A stretch of DNA of 64,000 nucleotides from Streptosporangium canum (GCF_900113865.1 NZ_FOQY01000004.1:248001-312000), one strand, 5' to 3'; shown: positions 7,642 through 17,518, counted from the first letter of the stretch. Numbers and translations are program-made. The notes: generated from the letters alone by a model not told the origin.

Positions 7642-8856
7642 TCAGCGGACGGGCAGTCCCGTGACCGCGCGGCCGATGATCAACCGCTGGATCTCCGACG
7701 TCCCCTCGAAGATGGTGAAGATCTTGGCGTCCCGGTGGAAGCGTTCGACCGGGTGTTCGCGGGTGTAGCCGGCTCCGCCGAGGATCTGGATGGCCTGTTC
7801 GGTGACCCAGACCGCGGCCTCGCCCGCCACCAGTTTGCACATCGAGCCCTCGGCCTGGCCGAAGGCGCGGTTGTTGCGGGCCATCCAGGCCGCGCGCCAG
7901 GTCATCAGGCGGGCGATGTCGACGCGGGTGGCCATGTCGGCCAGCAGGAAGGCGATCGCCTGGTTCTCACCGATCTTGCGGCCGAACTGCTCGCGCTCCC
8001 CGGCGTAGTCACGGGCGTACTCGTATCCCGCACGGGCGATGCCCACCGCCATCGCCGCCACCGACGGACGGGTGGTCTCGAAGGTCCGCATCGCGGCCTG
8101 CTCGCCGGCGCGCTCGCCGGCGCGGACGCGCGCCAGCCTGGCGTCGAGCTTCTCACTGCCGCCGAGCAGGCACGAGCCGGGCACGCGCACGTTGTCGAGG
8201 ATCACCTCGGCGGTGTGGGACGCGCGGATGCCGTGCTTGCCGAACTTGCGCCCCATCGCGAGCCCGGGCGTACCGGGAGGGATGACGAAGGAGGCCTGGC
8301 CCCGGGTGCCCAGCGAGGGGTCCACCGAGGCGACGACGACGTGGACGTCGGCGATGCCGCCGTTGGTGGCCCAGGTCTTCACGCCGTTGATGATCCAGTC
8401 GTCGCCGGAGGGGACGGCGCGGGTGCGGATGGCCCCCACGTCGGAGCCGGCGTCGGGTTCGGAGGCGCAGAACGCGCCGAGCCTGACGTCGTCGGAGGTG
8501 CCGAACATCTGCGGCAGCCACTCCCCCATCTGCTCGGGAGTGCCGCCCGCGGACAGGGCCGCGGCGGCGAGGCCGGTGCCGACGATGGACAGGCCGATCC
8601 CCGCGTCTCCCCAGAAGAGCTCCTCGAAGGCCACCGTCAGGCCGAGGCCGCTCGGTTCGAACCACTGCTGGGCGAAGAAGTCGAGCGAGTAGAGCCCGAT
8701 CTTGGCGGCCTCCTGGATGACCGGCCAGGGCGTCTCCTCGCGCTCGTCCCATTCGGCGCCGGCCGGGCGGACGACGGAGCGGGCGAAATCGTGCACCCAG
8801 TCGCGCACCTCTCGCACGTCGTCGCTCAACTCCGGGCAGAAGCCGGTCTCGCTCAT
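7642..8856 (-). CDS. acyl-CoA dehydrogenase
   Basis: 404 residues, normal for the family. An FAD flavoprotein that oxidises acyl-CoA to trans-2-enoyl-CoA and passes electrons to ETF. Seen in order: an N-terminal helical domain, the middle domain with FCASEPDAGSDVGAIRTRA (flavin and substrate contacts) and the KTWATNGGIAD signature, and the C-terminal helical domain with QILGGAGYTREHPVERFHRDAKIFTIFEGTSEIQ, split here only by description. The catalytic base position lies in FEGTSE. The exact chain length or branched substrate cannot be read. The ATG has a GGGAGGGG site. A perfect 15-bp palindrome just upstream suggests control by a TetR-type regulator encoded elsewhere. Confidence 0.92.
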   Translation of the reverse strand: MSETGFCPELSDDVREVRDWVHDFARSVVRPAGAEWDEREETPWPVIQEAAKIGLYSLDFFAQQWFEPSGLGLTVAFEELFWGDAGIGLSIVGTGLAAAALSAGGTPEQMGEWLPQMFGTSDDVRLGAFCASEPDAGSDVGAIRTRAVPSGDDWIINGVKTWATNGGIADVHVVVASVDPSLGTRGQASFVIPPGTPGLAMGRKFGKHGIRASHTAEVILDNVRVPGSCLLGGSEKLDARLARVRAGERAGEQAAMRTFETTRPSVAAMAVGIARAGYEYARDYAGEREQFGRKIGENQAIAFLLADMATRVDIARLMTWRAAWMARNNRAFGQAEGSMCKLVAGEAAVWVTEQAIQILGGAGYTREHPVERFHRDAKIFTIFEGTSEIQRLIIGRAVTGLPVR

Positions 8857-8877
8857 CGTGCACCCCTCCCAGGAAGC

Positions 8878-8892
8878 GTTACCACCGGTAAC
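8878..8892. promoter_or_regulatory. palindromic operator upstream of acyl-CoA dehydrogenase
   Basis: GTTACC-ACC-GGTAAC is a perfect inverted repeat 22 bp before the start codon, the kind of site bound by TetR-type fatty-acid or acyl-CoA regulators. The regulator is not next to it. Confidence 0.55.
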
Positions 8893-8955
8893 ACCCCCTA
8901 CTTTACCGACGGGCGGGCCCCTCCGCGCAACCCGTGACGGACGCGCGCCCACGGG

Positions 8956-9037
8956 GTACGGCTCGCCGTACGGCGCGGCCGGCTCGCGCACACCCTCAGC
9001 CGCCCGCCGCACGCCGTGAACGGCTCGCCGTACGGCG
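8956..9037. repeat. pair of GCCGTACGGC-type palindromic repeats
   Basis: The 17-mer CGGCTCGCCGTACGGCG occurs at 8959-8975 and 9021-9037. Each contains the self-complementary CGCCGTACGGCG, and the first extends to a GTACGGC-TC-GCCGTAC hairpin. They lie in the gap behind the gpgS gene and may serve as its terminator. Confidence 0.6.
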
Positions 9038-9044
9038 GCTGCGA

Positions 9045-10001
9045 TCACCGTCCCAGCGCGGCGGGATATCCGGGGATGGTGATCATCGGGGGACGTTCGG
9101 CCACGGCCACGTCGCGGACGGTCGCGTGATGGCCGGTCGCGCCCCGGCGGAACTGGGCCAGCCGGAGCGACGGCGTGTGCAGCGAGACCATCATGTTCTG
9201 ACGTTCGAGACGGGACCAGGAGGTCTGCAGGATCTGGGAGGCCATGCCGCCCAGCGCCTCGGTCGACTGGTGGGAGTGGACGCGGCGGCCCAGGTCGACC
9301 TGGGCGAGGGCGTCGAGGCCGGCCAGGTCGAGCAGATCGATCAGCAGGCCCAGCTCCACGCCGTAGCCGGTGACGAACGGAACCCGCTCCAGCACGGACC
9401 GGCGTCCGGCGTACTCCCCCGCGAGGGGTTGCACGAACCCGGCCAGCAACGGCCAGTGCAGGTTGAGCAGGGGCCGTGCGACGAGCTCGGTGACCCGGCC
9501 GCCGCCGCTCTGCACGTTCTGCAGCGGCCGGTCGTAGCAGCCCTTGACGTAGGCCACGACCGGGTCGGCGAACAGCGGGCCGAGCAGCCCGGTCACGAAC
9601 GACGTTCGGAACTCGCGCAGGTCGGCGTCGATGAAGACCAGCAGGTCACCGGAGGTCGCGGCGAGGGACTTCCACAACGCCTCCCCCTTGCCGTCCATCG
9701 GCTTCAGGTCGGGCAGGATGTCGTCCTGCGCGATCACCCTGGCCCCCGCCCGCGCGGCGCGCACGGCGGTGTCGTCGACGGATCGGGAGTCGATGACCAC
9801 CAGCTCGTCGACGAGGGGCACCGCCTCCATCAGGTCGCGCCGGATCGCGGTGACGATCTCCCCCACCGTCTCCGCCTCGTCGCGGGCGGGCAGCACGACG
9901 CTGACCGTCGTGTCGCCCTTGGCCTCCAGCAGCCACGGCATCGACCAGTCGTCCGATGATGAAGTGTGCCCACGCAGCCATGCCTCCACCTCAGGCAGCA
10001 C
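9045..10001 (-). CDS. gpgS: glucosyl-3-phosphoglycerate synthase
   Basis: 318 residues of the GT81 family. It transfers glucose from NDP-glucose to 3-phosphoglycerate, the first step to glucosylglycerate and the methylglucose lipopolysaccharides of actinobacteria. Features are the GT-A opening VSVVLPARDEAETVGEIV, LVVIDSRSVDDTA, the DxD-type metal site in LLVFIDADLREF, KGEALWKSL, and the family-specific FVTGYGVELGLLIDLL and RRVHSHQ segments. The start is GTG with GGGAAGGG before it. It is divergent from the CHAT-like gene with about 130 bp between them. Confidence 0.93.
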   Translation of the reverse strand: MLPEVEAWLRGHTSSSDDWSMPWLLEAKGDTTVSVVLPARDEAETVGEIVTAIRRDLMEAVPLVDELVVIDSRSVDDTAVRAARAGARVIAQDDILPDLKPMDGKGEALWKSLAATSGDLLVFIDADLREFRTSFVTGLLGPLFADPVVAYVKGCYDRPLQNVQSGGGRVTELVARPLLNLHWPLLAGFVQPLAGEYAGRRSVLERVPFVTGYGVELGLLIDLLDLAGLDALAQVDLGRRVHSHQSTEALGGMASQILQTSWSRLERQNMMVSLHTPSLRLAQFRRGATGHHATVRDVAVAERPPMITIPGYPAALGR

Positions 10002-10131
10002 AGCCCACCCTTCCCATCACCTCGGCACTCACGGCTATCACCCTATGTGGCGCCGATTGTCACCGGGTACCCGATCCCGACCTGTCCCCACAGGTGGGAA
10101 GATCGGTGCAGGGCGATGCGAGGGGGGCGGC

Positions 10132-11988
10132 ATGGAACCGGTGGCGGTGATGAGGGCGGCCCGTACCGTCCGCGACGAGCTTGACGATTTGCTGGGCGCG
10201 GCCTCCGTCGAGCTGCGGGAGCGGCTCGACCCGCTGCTGGCCGAGGAGGGCAGGCAGGATCCGGGGCCGCTGGCCGACGTCATCGTGATGCTCCTCGCCC
10301 AGTACGGCCCCGCCTGGGAGCGGTTCGCCCTGCTGCGCCGCCTGAACGAGCAGGCCCTGACCGAGATGCCGGACCTGTCGTCACCGGGCCTCACCGGCCC
10401 GCCCCCCGAGCCTGGCCCCACCGGCCCGGCCCTACCCACCGGCCCGCCCCTGCCGACCGGCTTCACCGGCCCGGACCTGCCGCCGGGTTCCCTTGGCCCG
10501 GATGGCCCGGACACGCAGCCAGGTTCCGCGCTCCCGCCCGACCGTGGCCACTCCGTGCTCGGCCGGCTGACCGGGGCCTTCCGCAGGCGGCGCAGGCAAC
10601 CGGCTCCGACCGGGCCGCAGTGGGAGGCGTTCCCGCTGATCGAGGCGCCCGGCGAGGTGGTGGCGGGCTGGGGGATCGAGATCGAGGTCGGCCTCTCCCC
10701 CAGCGGCGACTCATCCGGGACCGGCCCGTTCCCCGGCGCCGGGGCCCCCGGCGGCGCCGACGCCCCGCCCGGAGCCGCTCCCGCCTCCGGAGCGGTGCCC
10801 GACGGCCGGCAGGCGCCCTTCACCCACGAGCCGGCCGACCTGGACATCCAGATCATCGCCGAGGGGTTCGAGGCGCCCGGCGGGTGGCGGGTGCGGCTCC
10901 GCGTCGACGGGGCCTCGCCGTACCCGAGGGCGACGGTCCGCCTGGTCGCCCTCCCGCAGGACCAGCCGGCGCTCGCCCGGCAGATCCAGGTGGTCCACTC
11001 GATCGGCGGTCAGGTGACCGGGTTCGGCGTGCGCGCGCTCGCGGTCCTCGACTCCCCCGGCCAGCTCGGCCGGGAGAGCGTCCCGCAGCCGGTCGCGGGC
11101 ACCCGGGTGCGGGTGGCCGGCGGCGGGGAGCCCGCGGACGTCACGGTGGTCATCGTCCACGGCGACCGGCCGGGGCTGCTGTGGTGGACCTACCAGTCCC
11201 CGCACTTCACCACCCCCGACCAGGCGGAGCCGTGCGACCTGGGGATGCGGACCTCCGAGTTCGGGCGGCATGTGGCGGAGCGGGCGCGGACGGTCGAGGA
11301 GATGGGCCGGCAGGTCGCCTCGGAGATCCCGCGGGGGTTCTGGGAGCTGCTGAACGCGGTGGCCGGGCGCGTGGCTCCGCGCCGCCCAAGCGTGCTGGTC
11401 CTCTCCCAGGAGCCGCACATCCCCTGGGAGCTGGCCACGCTGGAGCATCCGTTCGACCGTTCCGTCCCCGCCTTCCTGAACTGCCAGACGGCGATCGGCC
11501 GCTGGCCCCTCGGCGGGCGGCGCCCCGAGCTGCCTCCGCCGGTGCGCGCGCGAGGCGACAGCATGGCGGTCGTGCACGGCGGGGCGGAGGTCCACCCGCT
11601 GGTCACCGCCTACGGCGCCGCCCGGGTCACGCCGGTGCTCGGCGACGTGCTGGCGATGCTGGGCGACCCACCGGACATGATCCACTTCACATCCGGCGGC
11701 TCGGCGTTCGACTCCCTGAGCCGGGGCATGGGCGAGGGCCCGTTCGTCTTCCTTGAGGAGCCCGGCGACTGCCAGGCGTTCCTGCTCGCGGGCGCGAGCG
11801 GGGTCGTCGCCCCGCTCTGGCCCGTCGGCGACGGCCTGGCGCCGGAGTTCTACCGCCGCTGCCTCGGCGGCGAGCCCCCGGCCGAGGTGCTGCGCTCCCT
11901 GCGCTGCCAGGTCCCCGCCACGGGGCCCGCCTACCAGTTCTTCGGCCACCCGTCGCTCGTCCTGTCGCGGGGTCACTCGAGCGCGTGA
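10132..11988 (+). CDS. CHAT-like (caspase-fold) domain protein, atypical active site
   Basis: 618 residues, start ATG at 10132 after GGGGGG. Order: a helical N-terminal part (1-85), a Pro/Gly-rich linker with repeated TGP units (about 86-145), a small conserved segment, a second Pro/Ala/Gly linker (about 195-240), a beta-rich middle domain, and a C-terminal domain (about 420-610) that looks like a CHAT protease fold. It has HIPWELAT at residue 429 (the family's IPWE motif), DMIHFTSGGSAF at residue 518 where active CHAT proteases have HFxGHG, and GASGVVAPLWPVGDG near 560 (the typical strand plus LWPV motif). The expected catalytic His of the GHG motif is replaced by Gly-Ser, and the only nearby Cys is at 547 in GDCQAF, not in the usual site. 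It could be a pseudo-protease or scaffold. No effector or toxin partner is next door. Confidence 0.65.
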   Translation: MEPVAVMRAARTVRDELDDLLGAASVELRERLDPLLAEEGRQDPGPLADVIVMLLAQYGPAWERFALLRRLNEQALTEMPDLSSPGLTGPPPEPGPTGPALPTGPPLPTGFTGPDLPPGSLGPDGPDTQPGSALPPDRGHSVLGRLTGAFRRRRRQPAPTGPQWEAFPLIEAPGEVVAGWGIEIEVGLSPSGDSSGTGPFPGAGAPGGADAPPGAAPASGAVPDGRQAPFTHEPADLDIQIIAEGFEAPGGWRVRLRVDGASPYPRATVRLVALPQDQPALARQIQVVHSIGGQVTGFGVRALAVLDSPGQLGRESVPQPVAGTRVRVAGGGEPADVTVVIVHGDRPGLLWWTYQSPHFTTPDQAEPCDLGMRTSEFGRHVAERARTVEEMGRQVASEIPRGFWELLNAVAGRVAPRRPSVLVLSQEPHIPWELATLEHPFDRSVPAFLNCQTAIGRWPLGGRRPELPPPVRARGDSMAVVHGGAEVHPLVTAYGAARVTPVLGDVLAMLGDPPDMIHFTSGGSAFDSLSRGMGEGPFVFLEEPGDCQAFLLAGASGVVAPLWPVGDGLAPEFYRRCLGGEPPAEVLRSLRCQVPATGPAYQFFGHPSLVLSRGHSSA

Positions 11989-13442
11989 CGCTCCAGGAAG
12001 GTGTAGACGTCGGCCTCGTCCACGCCGGGGAAGGACCCGGGCGGCAGGGCGGCCAGGACGTGGGAGTTGCCGCGGGCCGAGGGCCAGGCGTAACCCTCCC
12101 AGCGCTGGGTGAGCTCGGCGGGCGGACGGCGGCAGCAGTCGCCGGTGGGGCAGCCGGACTTGGTGCGGTGGGTGGTCTCCCTGCCGCGGAACCAGCGTGA
12201 TTCGCGGTACGGCACGCCGAGGGTGATGGCGAAGTCCCGCTCCCGGGAGGGATCGACGTGGGCGACGCAGAAGTAGGTGCCGGTGGGCGAGTCGGAGTAC
12301 TGGTAGAAGACGGAGAACCTGTCCGGGGAGCGGAAGACCTGCCGGCCCGACCACTGCAGGCACATCCGCTGGCCCTCGATCGCGCCCTGCTCGTCGGCGG
12401 GGAAGACGATGCCGTCGTTCTCGTAGGCCTTGTAGATGATCCCGCCGGCGTCGTTGCGGACGAAGTGGCAGACCAGGTCCAGGAAGTGGGTGGCCAGGTT
12501 GGTGAAACGGTGCGCGGCCATCTCGTAGGAGACGGCGAAGACGTCCCGCAGGTCCTCCACGCTCAGCGCGCGGTCCTGTTTGGCCTCCCTCAGGTACGGC
12601 ACGGCGGTGGCCTCGGGCACCAGCACGGCGGCGGCGAAGTAGTTGGCCTCGGTCCGCTGGCGGAGGAAGTCGGCGAAGTCACGGGGCTTGTGGTGGCCGA
12701 GGGCGAGGTGGCCGAGGGTCTGCAGCAGGATCGTGCGCGGGGTGTGCATGCCGAGCTGCTCATGCTTGACGTAGATGCGCCGGTTTCGCAGGTCGGTGAT
12801 GGAGCGGACCGTGCGCGGCAGGTCCTGGACGGTCCGCACGGTGTAGCCGAAGTGGGTGACCAGGGCCTGGACGGTGCTCTGCGACAGCGCGCCGGTGCGG
12901 TAGCCGACCGCGGAGAGCGCCTCGGCCGCGGCCTTCTCGATCTCCTCGAAGTAGTTGCCCCGCTCGCGCTGCATCCGGCGGAGCTCGGCGTTGGCCACCC
13001 GCGCCTCCTCGGGGGTGGCGGTGCCCTTGGCCTGGCGGGAACGCAGCTCGCCGTACAGGCCGAGGATGTGTTCGAGCACGTCGTTGGGGACGCGCGCGGA
13101 GACCTTCAGCCTGGCCAGGCCGAGTCCGGCGTACAGCGGGTCGCGCTGCGCCTCCTCCAGGGCCATCTCCAGTTGCGCCCGCCTGCTGGGCGCCTGGCGG
13201 CGGAGCAGCTCCTCGACCGGCACGTTGAGCGCGGCGGCGAGGGACTTCAGCAGGGACAGCTTCGGCTCGCGCTTGCCGTTCTCCAGCAGGGAGAGCTGGC
13301 TCGGCGCGCGGCTGACGCGTTCGCCCAGGTCGGAGAGGGTGAGACCGCGCTGTTTGCGCAGGTGTCTCAGGCGCTGGCCGAACGCGATGAGATCGAGCTC
13401 CTGCGTCAAGGACAGCGGTTCTTCACCGACCAACGATGCCAT
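11973..13442 (-). CDS. ramB: RamB/ScfR-family XRE regulator of glyoxylate metabolism
   Basis: 489 residues. An XRE helix-turn-helix is at residues about 22-75 (LRHLRKQRGLTLSDLGERVS, ending in ENGKREPKLSLLKSLA). It is followed by a long domain with the degenerate IrrE-like stretch (LQTLGHLALGHH, QRTEANYFAAAVLVPE) and a Cys-rich C-terminal domain (CHF, HRTKSGCPTGDCCRRPP) of the DUF2083 type. This architecture is that of RamB of Corynebacterium and of mycobacterial RamB, which control isocitrate lyase and acetate genes. It is divergent from aceA, which supports the same role. The end overlaps the convergent CHAT-like gene by 16 bp. Confidence 0.88.
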   Translation of the reverse strand: MASLVGEEPLSLTQELDLIAFGQRLRHLRKQRGLTLSDLGERVSRAPSQLSLLENGKREPKLSLLKSLAAALNVPVEELLRRQAPSRRAQLEMALEEAQRDPLYAGLGLARLKVSARVPNDVLEHILGLYGELRSRQAKGTATPEEARVANAELRRMQRERGNYFEEIEKAAAEALSAVGYRTGALSQSTVQALVTHFGYTVRTVQDLPRTVRSITDLRNRRIYVKHEQLGMHTPRTILLQTLGHLALGHHKPRDFADFLRQRTEANYFAAAVLVPEATAVPYLREAKQDRALSVEDLRDVFAVSYEMAAHRFTNLATHFLDLVCHFVRNDAGGIIYKAYENDGIVFPADEQGAIEGQRMCLQWSGRQVFRSPDRFSVFYQYSDSPTGTYFCVAHVDPSRERDFAITLGVPYRESRWFRGRETTHRTKSGCPTGDCCRRPPAELTQRWEGYAWPSARGNSHVLAALPPGSFPGVDEADVYTFLERHALE

Positions 13443-13530
13443 AGCACGATGTTAAACGAAATTTCCGTAGTTATTTCAACGCTCCCCCGGACTCGATGAT
13501 CCACATCACAGGATTGGTCTAGTCCATAGC

Positions 13531-13622
13531 GCAAACTCTTAAATTCTTCTCTTCTGAATACCGACAAGTATTCGCCTTACGAGAAAAACAGAGGTTTTTT
13601 CATCAAGATCGGCCTTGTTTGC
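13531..13622. promoter_or_regulatory. putative RamB sites between ramB and aceA
   Basis: GCAAAC at 13531-13536 and its complement GTTTGC at 13617-13622 lie in the 240-bp divergent region. RamB of C. glutamicum binds AAAGTTTGCAAA-like sites; the match here is only to the GTTTGC core and part of the flanks, so this is tentative. The region is noticeably AT-rich compared with its surroundings. Confidence 0.4.
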
Positions 13623-13682
13623 CCGTTTCGCCCGAGCACACACTCAGAGCAAGGCACCCAGGGGACGACAAGGAGTGAAAAA

Positions 13683-14975
<1,293 letters not shown>

Positions 14976-14986
14976 CCCTTCGGACC

Positions 14987-15040
14987 CCGAGCTCGCCCGG
15001 GCGTTTCCAGGGCATGGGACTCCTTCCCGGGCGAGCTCGG
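14987..15040 (+). terminator. strong stem-loop after aceA
   Basis: A perfect 15-bp inverted repeat (CCGAGCTCGCCCGGG with its complement, 14987-15001 and 15026-15040) with a 24-nt loop starts 12 bp after the aceA stop codon. Confidence 0.8.
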
Positions 15041-15219
15041 TGACCAGGTCGTAGGACGAGGCCCCGCCGTACGGATATCCCCCGAGTCCGTCCGGCGGGG
15101 CCTCTCACTGCCGGGCGTCCGGCCCTGAAGCCGCCGCCCGCTCCCGGACGGTCACCCGGTCCCGGAGCGGTTCAAGCGGTACGGCCCGCTGCGTGGCCGG
15201 GCCCCGCCGTACCGGCGGA

Positions 15220-15528
15220 TCAGCCGGCGACGGCCTCGATCAGCTTGCGGCGCTGCTGGGCACCGAGCCCACCGAGACGACGGGCCTCGTCCACGTCGGC
15301 CTCCGTCATGAGCTGGGCGGCCTTCACATTGCCGATGCCGGGCAGCGCGCGCAGCGCCTGCGACACCTTGATGCGCTTGGCGATGTCGTCGTCGCGGCCC
15401 AGCAGCTGCTCAAGGCTCACAGAACCGGCTTTGACCTCGGCCAGAAGCTTGGCACGGGCCGTGCGGGTCTCGGCGGCCTTGGCAAGGGCGGCCTGACGCT
15501 GTTCGGGGGTTAGCTTAGGCAGAGCCAT
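15220..15528 (-). CDS. mIHF-like integration host factor
   Basis: 102 residues starting MALPKLTPEQRQAAL, chosen as start because this is the conserved mIHF N-terminus and a GGAGAAG site precedes it. The helix-two-turn-helix DNA-binding motif LPGIGNVKAAQLM and the terminal GLGAQQRRKL segment match actinobacterial integration host factor (mIHF/sIHF), which bends and compacts DNA and is needed for L5-type integration. The canonical gene normally lies beside gmk; this one lies between aceA and a small hypothetical gene, so it may be a second copy. No gmk is seen nearby. Confidence 0.85.
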   Translation of the reverse strand: MALPKLTPEQRQAALAKAAETRTARAKLLAEVKAGSVSLEQLLGRDDDIAKRIKVSQALRALPGIGNVKAAQLMTEADVDEARRLGGLGAQQRRKLIEAVAG

Positions 15529-15690
15529 GTTGACTTCTCCTCGATTACTCGGATTATGACGTTCTGTTACCCACAGCAACTCGGCTAATCATCGCCTAAC
15601 TGTGGGAAAGGTAGTGCGTCCGGTACAGACCATCACGATATGCCCAGACAGTTACCCTGGCCTTACCTGACTCTTCGTAGCCTCGTCCTC

Positions 15691-15864
15691 ATGGGTATCT
15701 GGCAAGGACCGGACGGCATCGAAGTCGAGGCGATCATGCTCAACGATCTCCCGTGCCTGCGCGTGACCCAGCGGATCGGTGGACAGCGAATGGTGCTCGC
15801 CTACTGCATGGACGTGCGGGAGGTCGGCCGGCTCGTGAACCTGGCCGAGCTCGTCGAGACGTAG
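15691..15864 (+). CDS. small conserved-looking hypothetical protein
   Basis: 57 residues if started at the ATG at 15691 (MGIWQGPDGIEVEAI), which I prefer over the upstream ATG at 15640 because the upstream part looks unrelated and basic. It ends with VREVGRLVNLAELVET. The pattern of a W-x-GPDG start, a central LRVTQRIGG turn and an acidic Leu-rich end resembles a small family I have seen in related actinomycetes, with no known function. No clear ribosome binding site is visible, so it may be leaderless. Confidence 0.6.
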   Translation: MGIWQGPDGIEVEAIMLNDLPCLRVTQRIGGQRMVLAYCMDVREVGRLVNLAELVET

Positions 15865-15969
15865 GATCCGGCGTCCCGACGATCAAGTATTGGTCACAGC
15901 CGAGTCCGATTCGGTATCGGCGTGAACTTCTGGGATTCCTGAGACGTCGGTCTAGACAGGGAGGCCCGT

Positions 15970-16077
15970 ATGGAAGTTCTGGACGGCCTCGTTGACGAAG
16001 ACCTCCGACTGGAGTTCCTCCTCGTTGAGGCCCTGTACGAGGAGGCGGAACGGCTGGCCGCCCAGTCCGACCGCTGA
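15970..16077 (+). CDS. 35-residue acidic small ORF
   Basis: A short frame starting MEVLDGLVDEDLRLEF behind a GGGAGG site 8 bp upstream. It ends at the TGA at 16075-16077. The peptide is highly acidic and forms an amphipathic helix pattern (LLVEALYEEAERLAAQ). The good ribosome binding site and the orderly composition support translation, but I know no family. It follows the 57-residue gene by about 105 bp in the same direction. Confidence 0.4.
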   Translation: MEVLDGLVDEDLRLEFLLVEALYEEAERLAAQSDR

Positions 16078-16266
16078 ACCGCGCAGTGCCCGCCGCCTCG
16101 CCTGGGGCGGCGGGCACTCCGCACCGCCGGGCCGCCGCAGACCACCGGACCCGGGGCCTGGCAGGGCACGCCCACACCCCCGGAACCTGGCCGTCCTCCA
16201 GCGCGGAGGAACGCGAGGGGAGGATGGGGCTCGATGGATCCGGCCCCGATGGCGTTAACTATGCAT

Positions 16267-16554
16267 ATGAACAAGCGCGAGCTGATCGAGAAGGCCGCGG
16301 CCGAGGCGGGGCTCAGCCGGCGGCAGACCGCCGCCGCTCTGGAGGCGATCCTGGGGACCATCCAGACGGCCGTGGCGGCCGAGGACAAGGTCGCGATCCC
16401 CGGCTTCGGGTCCTTCGAGATCGTGCACAAGCCGGCGCGGACCGGACGCAACCCGCAGACCGGCGAGCCTCTGGAGATCGCCGAGACCTGGACGGCCAAG
16501 TTCAAGCCGAGCCCTGGATTCATGGGTCTCATCCGGCAGCGTAAGAAGGACTGA
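16267..16554 (+). CDS. HU-family DNA-binding protein
   Basis: 95 residues from MNKRELIEKAAAEAGLS, the usual HU start. The dimer-forming helices and the DNA-clamp signature (VAIPGFGSFEI, ARTGRNPQTGEPLEI) are complete, and it ends TAKFKPSPGF plus a short basic tail. HU compacts the nucleoid as a dimer. A GGGGAGG site sits further upstream and suits the in-frame ATG at 16234, which would add 11 residues, so the true start is open. There is no long Lys/Ala-rich C-terminal tail, so this is the short HU type rather than the HupS/mycobacterial long form. Confidence 0.9.
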   Translation: MNKRELIEKAAAEAGLSRRQTAAALEAILGTIQTAVAAEDKVAIPGFGSFEIVHKPARTGRNPQTGEPLEIAETWTAKFKPSPGFMGLIRQRKKD

Positions 16555-16702
16555 CCGCTCCCCCGCTCCGGGCCTGGGCACCGGAGGCGGGCCGGGACAG
16601 GCGACGGCCCCGGGGAGGTTGTCCATTCCCCAGGAGCCTGGGGAGATCACCCCGTTCTCACCTGCTTTTAGCGACGTACGCCCTCTTTCGACGGCGTACG
16701 GC

Positions 16703-17518
16703 TCAGCGGCGTACGGCGCGGGCGTACCAGCGCCCGTCGAGGTTGTCGATCCGCAGCGGACGGCCGAAGCACTCCGACAGGTTCTCGCCGGTCAGGATCT
16801 CCGCCACCGGGCCGGCCGCATGGATGCGGGTGTCACGCATCAGCAGGGCGTGGGTCGTGGTGGCCGGGACCTCCTCCAGATGATGGGTGACCGTGACCGT
16901 GGTCAGCGCCGGGCGGGTGGCGGCGAGGTCCTCCACGGCGGTGATCAGATCCTCGCGGGCGGGCAGGTCGAGACCGGCGAACGGCTCGTCCAGCAGCAGC
17001 ACCACCGGGTCGGCCATCAGCGCCCTGGCCACCCGGACCCGGGCCCGCTCCCCCTGGGAGCAGACGCGGAAGAGCCGGTCGGCGAGGTCCTTGCAGCCCA
17101 TGTCCGCCAGCAGGCTGTGAGCCCGTTCGTGCTGGGCGGGGCCGTACCGGTCCCACAGGGGGGCGCTGGTCCCGGTGTGACCGGTCAGCACGACGGTGTG
17201 CGCGGTGGCGCCCTCCTCCTCCAGCAGGTCCTCGTCGACGAGCCGCTGGCTGGCCGCCACCAGGCCGATGTGACGGCGGAGCTCCCTCAGGTCGACCCGG
17301 CCCAGCCGCTGGCCGAGCACCGTGGCGGTGCCCTCGGTGGGATGCCGCACGGCGGCGGCCAGCGACAGCAGCGTGGTCTTGCCCGCCCCGTTGGGCCCGA
17401 GCACCACCCAGTGCTGGCCGTACTCCACCCGCCAGTCGATGCCGGCCAGCAGGGCCCGGCCGACCGCCCGCACGCCGACACCGCTCAGCTCAACCACACC
17501 GGGCACGGACTGGTCCAC
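16703..17518 (-). CDS. orphan ABC transporter ATP-binding protein
   Basis: 271 residues with Walker A GPNGAGKTT, Q-loop region LVAASQRL, Walker B VVLLLDEPF and the H-switch TVTVTHHLEEV. The signature motif reads CSQGERARV instead of LSGGQ, which is seen in the ModF/YlmA-like subgroup of cytoplasmic ABC ATPases. No permease or binding protein is adjacent. It may therefore be a soluble ATPase of the iron/molybdate-ABC-like group rather than a normal importer subunit. It is transcribed towards the HU gene; several GCCGTACGGC-like palindromes occur in the gap at 16675-16720. Confidence 0.85.
   Translation of the reverse strand: MDQSVPGVVELSGVGVRAVGRALLAGIDWRVEYGQHWVVLGPNGAGKTTLLSLAAAVRHPTEGTATVLGQRLGRVDLRELRRHIGLVAASQRLVDEDLLEEEGATAHTVVLTGHTGTSAPLWDRYGPAQHERAHSLLADMGCKDLADRLFRVCSQGERARVRVARALMADPVVLLLDEPFAGLDLPAREDLITAVEDLAATRPALTTVTVTHHLEEVPATTTHALLMRDTRIHAAGPVAEILTGENLSECFGRPLRIDNLDGRWYARAVRR

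Noticed and set aside
9631..10131. Long N-terminal extension of the CHAT-like frame
   Set aside because: It runs antisense through gpgS and has Ser/Arg-rich shadow composition; the ATG at 10132 has a ribosome binding site.
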